Positions 1 through 6,729 are shown, counted from the stretch's first letter. The stretch: 22,402 nucleotides of DNA from an uncultured Eubacteriales bacterium (GCA_900546635.1 URDS01000034.1:1-22402), one strand, 5' to 3'. The notes: generated by a model from the letters alone, not told the origin. Numbers and translations: made by a program.

Positions 1-75
1 GAAGTTTCCCAAACCCTCTTATTTTCCGTTTCACTTACTACTACGGACAAAGTTGCAAAATGCCAAAGAAAACAG

Positions 76-103
76 CAAAAAAGCAGGAAAAAATCCTGCT
101 TTT
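76..103 (-). terminator. Intrinsic terminator of the two-component operon
   Basis: A perfect 10-bp inverted repeat (79-88 and 94-103) with a 5-base A/T loop lies just beyond the kinase stop codon. Read on the minus strand the stem is followed by a T-rich run (complement of the A-run before 83). This is the expected end of the regulator-kinase transcript. Confidence 0.75.
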
Positions 104-115
104 CTGAAGTACATT

Positions 116-1507
116 TTATTTTGGTATTGTTAGTACCACCTTAAACCCGCCATATTCGCTATGGTCTATAAAAACTTTTCCATTATGACTATCTATAATC
201 TGTTTTACAATCAGCAGCCCTAAACCATGTCGCTGTTCAAGGGTGTTGCTATCGCATACCATATAATGTGGTGCGTCATTGAGCTTTTCTATCTGTTCAT
301 CAGAAGCACCTATACCGTTATCTTCAATACAGATTGTGCAATCACTATCATCTTCATCAACCGATACATAAATCGTACAGCCATTTTCATTATGATTTAT
401 GCTGTTCTGAATCAGATTTGTTATCGCGCGTTTTAATAGGTCTTTATCTGCGTTAATGTTGCAGACAGGTAAATTACTGTCTGTTTCCCACTCAAATGAA
501 AACCTGTCATCTATATCCATATTGATAAAATCAACAACCACTTGGCGAACAATCGCAACAGCATTTTGCCGTTTTATCATAAGCGGCTGCATATTATATT
601 CAAGTTTGGAAGCAAGATTGAGGTCGTTAATCAGATTTTTCATTCTTTCACTTTGTTTGACTATTATAGACGCATTTTTTCGCTCTGCTTCTGTAAGTCC
701 CTTTGCATTTTCTAATTGTCCGGCATATCCCATTACCATTGATAAAGGTGTTCTAATATCATGTGAAACGCCCGCAATCCAATTCGCCCTTGCGGTTTCT
801 TTTTTTCTTAATTGTTCTTTTTGCTCTTGCAAAATATCAGAAGTGAGGTTAATATTTGCGGATATTTCACAGAGTACGCCCTGTTCAGAGATATGGACAG
901 GCTTTCCTGCAGACAAATCCTGTATTCCTTTTGTTATTGGCTTAACCGATTTCAAAAGTTTTATGTTCACTATCATGTAGATTGCAATAATAAGTGTGAC
1001 GTTCACAAGCAATGTAATTAAAATAATCTGCGGCGTATTAGCAATTAAGTTATAATTCCAGCTTGGGCGTGTATGTTTCCAAAAGCTGTTTTGAGGAAAA
1101 CCGAGAACCACAAGACCGTTTTCATTTTCTCCTGTATAGGTAGGATAACCGTCAATATACCCTATTGTAAGATTGCTTATGTCGGACAATGTATAGGAAG
1201 TTGGAACGCTGTTTGGAACATTTGAAGTATGCCATACAACTTGCAATGTATCATCATCAATTAAAACTGCCCAAATATCATTTTTCTGCAATTTTTTGGA
1301 CATTTCCTCTGGAAGCGTATAACCATTCTCTGTTGCCTGCAACGCCTTACCTGTTTCCAATGCAATGTTATAAGGAGAATTATCTGCATTGGGAGATTGC
1401 TTTACTATCATTATTGTGTAAATCACAAAATTGATAACAAGTAAAAGAACAGAACTTAGCAGCAGAATACCTACAAATCGCCGTATCAGTTTTGGAACGC
1501 TTTTCAT
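116..1507 (-). CDS. Sensor histidine kinase (OmpR-partner type)
   Basis: Membrane histidine kinase of 463 aa that should phosphorylate the regulator encoded just upstream. Two membrane segments (about residues 11-34 and 160-182) enclose an external sensor region of about 125 residues. A short linker leads to the HisKA box, with the phospho-accepting His249 in a SHDIRTPL motif. The ATPase domain follows with an N-box (NLIQNSINHN), a G1 box (EDNGIG) and a G2 box (GLGLLIVKQI). The start ATG lies 1 bp after the regulator stop, with a GGGGGA ribosome site inside the regulator gene, so the two are translationally close. Because it lies divergent to a LanFEG/CprABC-like transporter, I infer that it senses a peptide antibiotic or envelope stress; the ligand cannot be read from the sequence. 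Confidence 0.93.
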   Translation of the reverse strand: MKSVPKLIRRFVGILLLSSVLLLVINFVIYTIMIVKQSPNADNSPYNIALETGKALQATENGYTLPEEMSKKLQKNDIWAVLIDDDTLQVVWHTSNVPNSVPTSYTLSDISNLTIGYIDGYPTYTGENENGLVVLGFPQNSFWKHTRPSWNYNLIANTPQIILITLLVNVTLIIAIYMIVNIKLLKSVKPITKGIQDLSAGKPVHISEQGVLCEISANINLTSDILQEQKEQLRKKETARANWIAGVSHDIRTPLSMVMGYAGQLENAKGLTEAERKNASIIVKQSERMKNLINDLNLASKLEYNMQPLMIKRQNAVAIVRQVVVDFINMDIDDRFSFEWETDSNLPVCNINADKDLLKRAITNLIQNSINHNENGCTIYVSVDEDDSDCTICIEDNGIGASDEQIEKLNDAPHYMVCDSNTLEQRHGLGLLIVKQIIDSHNGKVFIDHSEYGGFKVVLTIPK

Positions 1508-1508
1508 G

Positions 1509-2213
1509 TTATTTTCCCCCTATCATTAGCTTGTATCCCAATCCTTTCACTGTTACCAATGAAGCAGGGCAAGAGGGATTTAATTCTATCTTTTCTCTGA
1601 TACGGCGAATATGCGCCATTAAGGAATTTTCATAGCCAAAGGGATTATCTCCCCATGCTGCTTCACATAAAGCGTCGATTGTTACAATCCGTCCTGCATT
1701 ACGATATAAAGCAGACAACAAATCATGTTCCTTTGCAGTTAAAGGGATATGTTCATTGTTCTTTATTACCTCGGCACGAGCAAAATCAATCTGACTATCT
1801 CGTAATTGTACAAGAGGATTTTCCCCCTTATAACTTCTTCGCAAAATTGCCATGACACGGAATAGCAATTCTTTCGGCAAAAAAGGCTTTACCATATAAT
1901 CGTCTGCACCTAAACCAAAGCCTTTGAATTTATCATCATCTTCCCCACGGGCAGTAAGAAATAAAATAGGATAATCACTATTTTGTTTTAACTTTTTCAT
2001 TAAATCAAATCCGCTTCCGTCGGGAAGCATGACATCAAGGATTGCTAACTCAGGGCGGCATTTTTCAGCAAGTAAAATTGCCTGCTCGACACTCTTTGCC
2101 GTATAGATATTATGGAATCCGTCATCTTCCAAAATTGATATGACCATATCTAATATTTCCTGTTCATCATCGACAAGCATGATGATTTTGTTTTTTAGAT
2201 ATTCATTACTCAT
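1509..2213 (-). CDS. OmpR/PhoB-family response regulator
   Basis: DNA-binding response regulator of 234 aa. The receiver domain shows the acidic pair Asp15-Asp16, phospho-acceptor Asp60 (LAILDVMLPDGSG), Thr87 and Lys109 (MVKPF). The C-terminal winged helix is of the Trans_reg_C type (LTAKEHDLLSAL, then SLMAHIRRIREKI and VKGLGYKL). I chose the start at 2213 because an AGGTGG site lies 8 bases before that ATG; an upstream in-frame start at 2252 has no good site. It probably controls its own operon and the divergent ABC transporter through the direct repeat at 2284-2301. Family placement is firm; the target is inferred from position. Confidence 0.94.
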   Translation of the reverse strand: MSNEYLKNKIIMLVDDEQEILDMVISILEDDGFHNIYTAKSVEQAILLAEKCRPELAILDVMLPDGSGFDLMKKLKQNSDYPILFLTARGEDDDKFKGFGLGADDYMVKPFLPKELLFRVMAILRRSYKGENPLVQLRDSQIDFARAEVIKNNEHIPLTAKEHDLLSALYRNAGRIVTIDALCEAAWGDNPFGYENSLMAHIRRIREKIELNPSCPASLVTVKGLGYKLMIGGK

Positions 2214-2238
2214 GTGTTTATCCACCTTTCCATTAAAT

Positions 2239-2244
2239 ATTGTA
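2239..2244 (-). promoter_or_regulatory. Probable -10 box of the two-component operon
   Basis: On the minus strand TACAAT is preceded by TGC, an extended -10, about 25 bp upstream of the regulator start. No convincing -35 hexamer sits 16-18 bp upstream, which fits an activator-dependent promoter. Confidence 0.45.
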
Positions 2245-2283
2245 GCATACATCTATGACTTTTTCGTGTATCAGAGTAAAAAA

Positions 2284-2301
2284 GTAAGGTAAATGTAAGG
2301 T
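2284..2301 (+). promoter_or_regulatory. Candidate response-regulator binding repeat
   Basis: Two identical GTAAGGT heptamers start at 2284 and 2295, 11 bp apart, in the gap between the divergent regulator and transporter genes. OmpR-family regulators typically bind tandem half-sites spaced about one helical turn apart. The assignment is inferred from spacing and position. Confidence 0.55.
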
Positions 2302-2362
2302 AGAGAGAATGTTGCTGCAAGGTTGGGGTTGTATCATAGACCCAACGAAAGGAGATGTTGTT

Positions 2363-3127
2363 ATGGAATATATGATTACAACAAAACAGTTGACAAAAAA
2401 ATACAAACATTTTACTGCTGTCAATGATATTTCACTTCACATTCGCAAAGGCAGTATTTATGGGTTTCTCGGTCCAAATGGAGCAGGGAAATCTACTACC
2501 ATGAAAATGTTATTGGGTTTGACAGCACCGACAGCAGGAAGCTTTTCTATTGACGGAAAAACATTCCCCAATGACCGTATTTCTATACTAAAAGAAGTTG
2601 GTTCATTTATTGAAGCACCTTCCTTTTATGCCAACTTAACCGGCAGGGAAAATCTTGATGTTATTCGTCGCATTTTAGAACTTCCTCAAAGCGCCGTTGA
2701 TGAAGCCTTGGAACTTGTGGGACTTTCAGAGTTTGGTAATCGCCTTGCTAAAAAATATTCTTTGGGAATGAAACAGCGATTAGGACTTGCCGGAGCATTA
2801 TTAGGTAGACCGCCAATTCTTATTTTAGACGAACCCACGAACGGACTTGACCCGTCCGGTATACATGAAATCCGTAATTTGATTAAATCTCTGCCGGATA
2901 TTTACGATTGTACCGTTTTAATTTCCTCTCATATGCTTTCTGAAATTGAACTGATTGCAGATGATGTTGGAATACTTAACCACGGTCGCTTACTGTTTGA
3001 GGGCAGTTTAGACGAATTGCGTCAAAACGCTTTAGAATCCGGATTTGCTGCTGATAATTTGGAAGATATGTTTCTTTCTATGGTTGAAAAGGACAACGCA
3101 AGCAGAAAACAGAGGGCAAAGCTATGA
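2363..3127 (+). CDS. ABC transporter ATPase, lantibiotic/bacitracin immunity type
   Basis: ATP-binding subunit of 254 aa of the BcrA/LanF class, expected to power export or membrane clearance of a peptide antibiotic with the two permeases that follow. Visible motifs are Walker A (GPNGAGKST, residues 37-45), the signature SLGMKQRLGLAGAL, Walker B (ILILDEPTNGLDP) and the H-loop (SSHML). The length is normal for the family, whose members often carry a short C-terminal extension. I chose the start at 2363 because AAAGGAGA ends 8 bases before it; an in-frame upstream start at 2309 lacks such a site. The stop overlaps the next start as ATGA. The substrate is unknown; an immunity role is inferred from family and from the adjacent two-component system. 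Confidence 0.92.
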   Translation: MEYMITTKQLTKKYKHFTAVNDISLHIRKGSIYGFLGPNGAGKSTTMKMLLGLTAPTAGSFSIDGKTFPNDRISILKEVGSFIEAPSFYANLTGRENLDVIRRILELPQSAVDEALELVGLSEFGNRLAKKYSLGMKQRLGLAGALLGRPPILILDEPTNGLDPSGIHEIRNLIKSLPDIYDCTVLISSHMLSEIELIADDVGILNHGRLLFEGSLDELRQNALESGFAADNLEDMFLSMVEKDNASRKQRAKL

Positions 3128-3849
3128 GGACATTTGCAATCGAACTTCGGAAAGAAAAGCGCACAGGGATTTTTCCTTTAATGCTTGCAGTAGGTATTTT
3201 AGGCGCAGCATACGCTTTTGTTAATTTCATTGTAAGAAAGGACACGCTGCTGAACTTGCCCTTAGCTCCTATGGACATACTTCTTACACAGCTATACGGC
3301 ATGATTATGATTTTGAATATGTTTGGAATCATAGTTGCAGCTTGTATGATTTACAACATGGAATTTAAGGGAAGCGCAGTAAAGAAAATGTATATGCTGC
3401 CTATCAATGTTTCGTCTATGTATTTGTGTAAATTTGTCATTCTGACACTTTTACTTTTTATTGCGGTATGCGTTCAAAACTTAGCTCTTACAAAAATAGG
3501 AATTACCTATTTACCGAGGGGAACATTTGAAAGCGATACTTTAATGCGGTTTGCCGGATATTCCTTTATTACATCAATGCCCGTTTTATCTGCTATGCTT
3601 TTTATTTCTTCTCGTTTTGAGAATATGTGGATTTCTCTTGGTGTTGGAGTCGCCGGATTTCTAAGTGGAATGGCTTTGGGAACATCGAAAGCAACTTTTT
3701 TCCTAATTGACCCGTTTGTTGTAATGTTAAAACCGGCTGTATCAATGAGCGCACAGCCAAACGTAACGGTTATTATGATAGCTTTGATTGAAACAATTAT
3801 TTTTCTTTTTGCCGGACTATGGACAGCAAAAAATCTTCGTTATGAATAG
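3124..3849 (+). CDS. ABC-2 type permease, first subunit
   Basis: Integral membrane protein of 241 aa with about six hydrophobic segments and a short charged N-terminus (MRTFAIELRKEKRTG) typical of LanE/LanG-type permeases. It overlaps the ATPase gene by 4 bases, so the two are translationally coupled. A second permease follows 11 bp downstream, which matches the one-ATPase, two-permease layout of LanFEG and CprABC immunity transporters. No catalytic motif is expected in this family, and assignment rests on topology, size and context. Confidence 0.85.
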   Translation: MRTFAIELRKEKRTGIFPLMLAVGILGAAYAFVNFIVRKDTLLNLPLAPMDILLTQLYGMIMILNMFGIIVAACMIYNMEFKGSAVKKMYMLPINVSSMYLCKFVILTLLLFIAVCVQNLALTKIGITYLPRGTFESDTLMRFAGYSFITSMPVLSAMLFISSRFENMWISLGVGVAGFLSGMALGTSKATFFLIDPFVVMLKPAVSMSAQPNVTVIMIALIETIIFLFAGLWTAKNLRYE

Positions 3850-3860
3850 GGGGGAAATCA

Positions 3861-4625
3861 ATGAGTTTATGGGAACTGTTAAAAATTGAGTTTATGAAAG
3901 TTAAGCGTTCTAAGATTGTTCCGTTAATTTTCATCGCTCCATTATTGGTTGTAGGTTCAGGTGTCGCAAATTTGAGTATGTATTTTACACCGGAATATAC
4001 GAACGCCTGGCCTGCTATGTTCATTCAGAGTGCTTTGCTGTATGCCTATTATTTACTTCCGTTCAGCATGATTGTGGTATGTGTGATGATTGCAGGCAGA
4101 GAAACGCAGAATAACGGCATTATGAAAATGCTCGCATTACCAGTCAATAAGCATACGTTGTCGATTGCAAAATTTTGTGTATTGGTATTCTTTCTTTTTA
4201 TGGAAATGGTAGTGTTCTTTGTAGTTTTTATTGTTGCGGGGTGGATTGCAACGGCTACGTCCGGGATAACAGAAACAATACCTGTTTTGTATCTGCTAAA
4301 ATGGTGCTTCGGATTGTTTTTGACCATGCTTCCTTGCGTTGCGGTTATGTGGCTGCTTACTGTTTTGTTTGAAAAACCGCTGATTTCAGTAGGACTAAAT
4401 CTTTTACTTGTAATTCCCGGCTTACTGGCTGGGGCAACACCAGTATGGTTTCTGTACCCATATTGTTATAGCGGTTATCTGGTGTCATGCTCTCTGCATG
4501 AATTTACAGCCGAGGGAACGAATACTGCGTTTCAGATTTTCCCCTTTGTGCCGTGTGCCATATTGATTTTTGTCCTTGCCCTTTTATTGGCTTCAAAACG
4601 GTTTGGTATGAAAGAAATGAGGTGA
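3861..4625 (+). CDS. ABC-2 type permease, second subunit
   Basis: Integral membrane protein of 254 aa with about six membrane segments. It starts MSLWELLKIEFMKVKRSK, the basic amphipathic lead-in seen in LanG/MutG-like permeases. A GGGGGGAAA ribosome site lies 5 bases before the ATG. It is similar in size and topology to the preceding permease but clearly diverged, so the pair probably forms a heteromeric membrane channel with the ATPase dimer. The substrate is inferred to be a peptide antibiotic or envelope-active compound from the neighbouring regulator and kinase. Confidence 0.85.
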   Translation: MSLWELLKIEFMKVKRSKIVPLIFIAPLLVVGSGVANLSMYFTPEYTNAWPAMFIQSALLYAYYLLPFSMIVVCVMIAGRETQNNGIMKMLALPVNKHTLSIAKFCVLVFFLFMEMVVFFVVFIVAGWIATATSGITETIPVLYLLKWCFGLFLTMLPCVAVMWLLTVLFEKPLISVGLNLLLVIPGLLAGATPVWFLYPYCYSGYLVSCSLHEFTAEGTNTAFQIFPFVPCAILIFVLALLLASKRFGMKEMR

Positions 4626-4629
4626 TCTA

Positions 4630-4926
4630 TTGGAAAAAGAAATATCTCAAAAATTAAGTATTGTTGCTCTGTTGTTAAGCTTTTTCCCGGCGATTTCTTA
4701 TATATTGCCTATATTTGAAATCTCTCTGACTGGTGGAGTACAGACCGTAATAGCAGTTGCAAATATTATTTGTGCTTTGACAGGATTTATTTTGTCTGTT
4801 ATCTGCGTAAAGAAAAAGGAAAACCGAAATGTATTAAACATCATATCCACGGTTGTATCTGCCTTATGGTTGATACTAATTGTTGGGTTTGGCGTACTGG
4901 CAATATGTTTGACTTTTACAAAATGA
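4630..4926 (+). CDS. Small three-helix membrane protein of the transporter operon
   Basis: Hypothetical protein of 98 aa starting with TTG, 4 bases after the previous stop, with an AGGTGA ribosome site inside the end of the permease gene. Three hydrophobic stretches are visible (about residues 8-30, 36-60 and 69-94), with a lysine-rich loop (KKKENRN) between the second and third. I do not recognise a family. Tight spacing puts it in the same transcript as the immunity-type transporter, so it may be an accessory or immunity peptide, but nothing in the sequence proves that. Confidence 0.7.
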   Translation: MEKEISQKLSIVALLLSFFPAISYILPIFEISLTGGVQTVIAVANIICALTGFILSVICVKKKENRNVLNIISTVVSALWLILIVGFGVLAICLTFTK

Positions 4927-5030
4927 GTTATTTTACATTCCATCAATTTCATTAAATTTAATCTGCCGGACGACGGCAAAAGAAAAAAAGCCGTCGTGCA
5001 GCAGACATATTTTCACGCGCCTATTCAATC

Positions 5031-5067
5031 GCGGCGGCTTTGATTTTTCAGAGCCGCCGTTTCTTTT
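5031..5067 (+). terminator. Intrinsic terminator after the transporter operon
   Basis: A 12-bp stem (5032-5043 with 5048-5059, one G-U pair) closes a TTTT loop and is followed by TTTCTTTTC. It lies about 105 bp after the last gene of the transporter operon and would stop plus-strand transcription before the orf7-like gene. Confidence 0.7.
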
Positions 5068-5107
5068 CGTCTATCCCAAACCTACGACGACCCAAACACC
5101 GTGAACT

Positions 5108-5142
5108 GACACGGCGGCATTTTAGGAGGTTGCCGCCGTGTC
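5108..5142 (+). promoter_or_regulatory. Perfect hairpin with a Shine-Dalgarno sequence in its loop
   Basis: GACACGGCGGCA (5108-5119) pairs perfectly with TGCCGCCGTGTC (5131-5142). The 11-base loop contains AGGAGGT. A GTG that could start an 18-codon ORF (5138-5194) sits in the 3' arm. A folded RNA would expose the ribosome site but hide the start codon, a plausible translation or attenuation switch. Confidence 0.5.
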
Positions 5143-5194
5143 TACTTTGGTATTCCATAATACCCATGAGCTTCATCAATTAAAAAAAGCATAG
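5138..5194 (+). CDS. Possible 18-residue leader peptide
   Basis: GTG-started short ORF (MSTLVFHNTHELHQLKKA) with AGGAGG 7 bases before it. It lies in the leader of the orf7-like gene and its start is inside a perfect hairpin. Size and position resemble regulatory leader peptides of Tn916-type elements, but nothing other than the ribosome site supports translation. Confidence 0.3.
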   Translation: MSTLVFHNTHELHQLKKA

Positions 5195-5229
5195 CTCCGC
5201 CACCGGGTAAGTCTACCTATGAGTATGAA

Positions 5230-5259
5230 CTGTCAAATCATTCTGTATGCTTTTATAAT
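5230..5259 (+). promoter_or_regulatory. Probable promoter of the orf7/orf8-like operon
   Basis: A consensus -10 TATAAT (5254-5259) is preceded by CTGTCA (5230-5235), a four-of-six -35 match, with 18-bp spacing. It lies just upstream of the 5272-5304 hairpin. Confidence 0.5.
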
Positions 5260-5271
5260 TCGTATTGCCTA

Positions 5272-5306
5272 AATATCCGTGTAGCGTTTTGCTATGCGGA
5301 TATTTT
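5272..5306 (+). terminator. Attenuator-like hairpin before the orf7-like gene
   Basis: AATATCCGTGTAGC (5272-5285) pairs along all 14 positions with 5291-5304, including two G-U pairs, around a GTTTT loop. It ends in a short T run (5303-5306). It lies between the TATAAT box and the ribosome site of the sigma-like gene, so it could attenuate transcription of that operon. Confidence 0.5.
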
Positions 5307-5341
5307 GCGTAATAGCCCCCTACTGGGAAGAAAGGGGGTGA

Positions 5342-5785
5342 ATGAAAATGAAATACACAGACGCACAGCGGGAACATATCATGTTTTGCTTTAACGCCTT
5401 TTGCAAAATAGTAATACGCAACGAAGCAATCGCAGCTTATCGTGATATGCAGAGAAAACAGAAGCATGAAACTTCTTTTGACTATTTCCAAGAATTTCAG
5501 CTTGAGCCAAGCACTACGGACGAATATTTTGTTGTCAACGATTGTCCGACCGTCTTTACTGTCCGTGAGTATACGGTAATTGTTGCAAATGAGCAGTTAG
5601 CAAAGGCACTTTTGAAGCTGTCCGACAAGCGGCGGGAAATCATTATTTTGTACTTCTATTGCGGCTACAATGATACTTCAATCGGGAAGTTATACGGTTG
5701 TTGCAGAAGCACCGCAAATTATCAGAGACTTACCGCATTAAAGCAGCTACGAAAAGAAATGGAGGTATCACGCCATGCAGAATAG
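5342..5785 (+). CDS. Sigma-70-like regulator, Tn916 orf7 type
   Basis: Protein of 147 aa of the mobile-element sigma factor class related to Tn916 Orf7. Residues about 86-140 form a region-4-like helix-turn-helix (LAKALLKLSDKRREIIILYF, then SIGKLYGCCRSTANYQR). The N-terminal half is element-specific and has no clear region 2. An AAAGGGGGTGA site precedes the ATG, and the end overlaps the next gene by 11 bases. In Tn916 the homologue takes part in activating the excision and transfer genes after read-through from tet(M); I infer a similar role. Here the upstream cargo is an immunity-type transporter and regulator module, not tet(M). Confidence 0.85.
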   Translation: MKMKYTDAQREHIMFCFNAFCKIVIRNEAIAAYRDMQRKQKHETSFDYFQEFQLEPSTTDEYFVVNDCPTVFTVREYTVIVANEQLAKALLKLSDKRREIIILYFYCGYNDTSIGKLYGCCRSTANYQRLTALKQLRKEMEVSRHAE

Positions 5786-5984
5786 GAAATATCCATTGTT
5801 GCCCGTTGAGATAATTGAAAGAGCAGTCAACGGAGAAACAGAAGCCATGAACCTTGTTATTCAGCATTACAAAGGTTACATCAAGTATATGTCCTATTAT
5901 CAGGGACGCATAAATGATGAAACACAGGAGAGGCTCACTTCAAAACTGATAGAAGCTGTCCTAAAATTCCGTATTGACCGATAG
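5775..5984 (+). CDS. Helix-turn-helix protein, Tn916 orf8 type
   Basis: Small protein of 69 aa with the pattern of the HTH_16 family found beside orf7 in Tn916/Tn1549-like elements. It opens with YPLLPVEIIERAVNGETEAM, has a central HYKGYIKYMS, and ends near LTSKLIEAVLKF. It overlaps the orf7-like gene and uses a GGAGGT site inside that gene, so the two are coupled. In complete elements a small gene, excisionase and integrase follow; here they do not. Family placement is from remembered sequence pattern, not a search. Confidence 0.8.
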   Translation: MQNRKYPLLPVEIIERAVNGETEAMNLVIQHYKGYIKYMSYYQGRINDETQERLTSKLIEAVLKFRIDR

Positions 5985-6000
5985 GAAATAGCAAATCCAA

Positions 6001-6054
6001 GAAAAGCAGTCAAGGATAAACTTTGCGGGCGTTGCCCGTCCTTGATTGCTTTTC
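6001..6054. repeat. Nested inverted repeat after the orf8-like gene
   Basis: A 16-bp arm (6001-6016) pairs with 6039-6054, with one G-U position. Inside it is a second hairpin, CGGGC-GTT-GCCCG (6026-6038). It lies 17 bp after the orf8-like stop. It may be a structured RNA or a terminator without a strong T run; the function is unknown. Confidence 0.6.
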
Positions 6055-6285
6055 CCGTCTTTGCTGTCGGGTAATCAAGAGAGCGCAAGCAGATAAACCG
6101 CTTACGCCCTTGATATATTATGGGATTTTGAATGGAGAATGATTTCTGTGTTTCCGTTTCCTTTCGCTTCCGTTCCGACAACTTATAGGCAGAGGAACGA
6201 ATTAAGCGAACGGAAAGGAATGGAATGGATAATTGATTTAATCCGTAATTCTTTAATCTTTAGTTTATATATCTTTATTTAATTG

Positions 6286-6347
6286 CATTGGATTTTCCAA
6301 CGTAGGTTTTTCCAATATAGGTTTATCCAACGTTGGAAAATCCAATG
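6286..6347. repeat. Four 15-bp iterons inside an 18-bp perfect inverted repeat
   Basis: Units starting at 6290, 6305, 6320 and 6335 share the pattern GG, four A/T, TCCAA, pyrimidine, purine, T, then A/T; a fifth GG follows at 6350. The first and last units also form a perfect 18-bp inverted repeat (6286-6303 and 6330-6347). Such arrays are typical of protein-binding sites, for example recombinase arm sites or replication iterons. Confidence 0.75.
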
Positions 6348-6419
6348 TTGGTAATTAGATGTTGAAAGCACACATAGATTTTGTTTCTTGTAAGCAGCTA
6401 CATGAATTGCCATAGTAAT

Positions 6420-6532
6420 GTTACGCAGTAGAGGGCAAAAAAGCCTTGATTTAGGCGGCTTACAGACACGAAAACATCAAGGGTAAGGGATTTATACCTT
6501 TTCCCTCAAAAACGGGGGTTCTACTGCGTAAC
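6420..6532. repeat. 113-bp element with 13-bp terminal inverted repeats
   Basis: GTTACGCAGTAGA (6420-6432) is the perfect reverse complement of 6520-6532. Further pairs lie inside, such as CCTTGAT (6444-6450) with ATCAAGG (6476-6482) and GAGGG with CCCTC. No target duplication is visible in the flanks. It could be a structured RNA, a recombination site or a MITE-like relic. Confidence 0.6.
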
Positions 6533-6540
6533 AGGCAGAA

Positions 6541-6592
6541 AAGAAAAACAGGAAGTATGCCACTTCTGAAAAAGTGATTTACTTCCTGTTTC
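6541..6592 (-). terminator. Bidirectional terminator-like hairpin
   Basis: A 12-bp perfect inverted repeat (6546-6557 and 6580-6591) with an inner CACTT/AAGTG pair. On the minus strand it is followed by TTTTTCTTTT, so it could end the long minus-strand transcript that finishes with the DUF2079 gene. On the plus strand the following TTTCTTTC is weaker. Confidence 0.55.
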
Positions 6593-6729
6593 TTTCTACA
6601 ACCTGTCTGTCAGCGTTAGTGATAAGTTTTCTGATACTTCCTTATCACTGTTTATACTTTCGTTTACATATTTTCAATCCTCATCATTGAATATTTGCCG
6701 GGGGCATGTTCTTGAAAGACCGATCAATT

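Larger units (their letters stand above)
4927..5341. other. Structured non-coding leader between transporter operon and orf7-like gene
   Basis: This 415-bp gap holds no long ORF but several inverted repeats. There is an 8-bp ACGACGGC/GCCGTCGT hairpin with an A-rich loop near 4968-4996, a terminator at 5031-5067, a perfect 12-bp hairpin at 5108-5142, and a G-U-containing hairpin at 5272-5304 just before the sigma-like gene. A possible 18-codon ORF starts at 5138. The arrangement resembles the attenuated leaders of Tn916-family elements. Confidence 0.6.
5985..6729. other. Non-coding, repeat-rich end of the mobile segment and junction with chromosome
   Basis: About 745 bp between the orf8-like gene and the DUF2079 gene has no convincing gene. 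It holds a cruciform-like repeat (6001-6054), a doubtful 47-codon ORF (6139-6282), four 15-bp iterons (6290-6349), a 113-bp element with 13-bp terminal inverted repeats (6420-6532), a terminator-like hairpin (6546-6591) and a 9-bp inverted repeat (6618-6626 and 6641-6649). Composition shifts from AT-rich to GC-richer at about 6650-6730, the likely edge of the inserted DNA. Confidence 0.6.

Noticed and set aside
6139..6282. 47-codon plus-strand ORF in the mobile tail
   Set aside because: It has a GGAG near its ATG but no family resemblance and an odd aromatic-rich start; too weak to call a gene.
6290..6349. CRISPR array
   Set aside because: The 15-bp units are directly adjacent without spacers and no cas gene is present, so these are iterons, not CRISPR repeats.
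6420..6532. Complete insertion sequence
   Set aside because: It has terminal inverted repeats but is only 113 bp, encodes no transposase and shows no target duplication.
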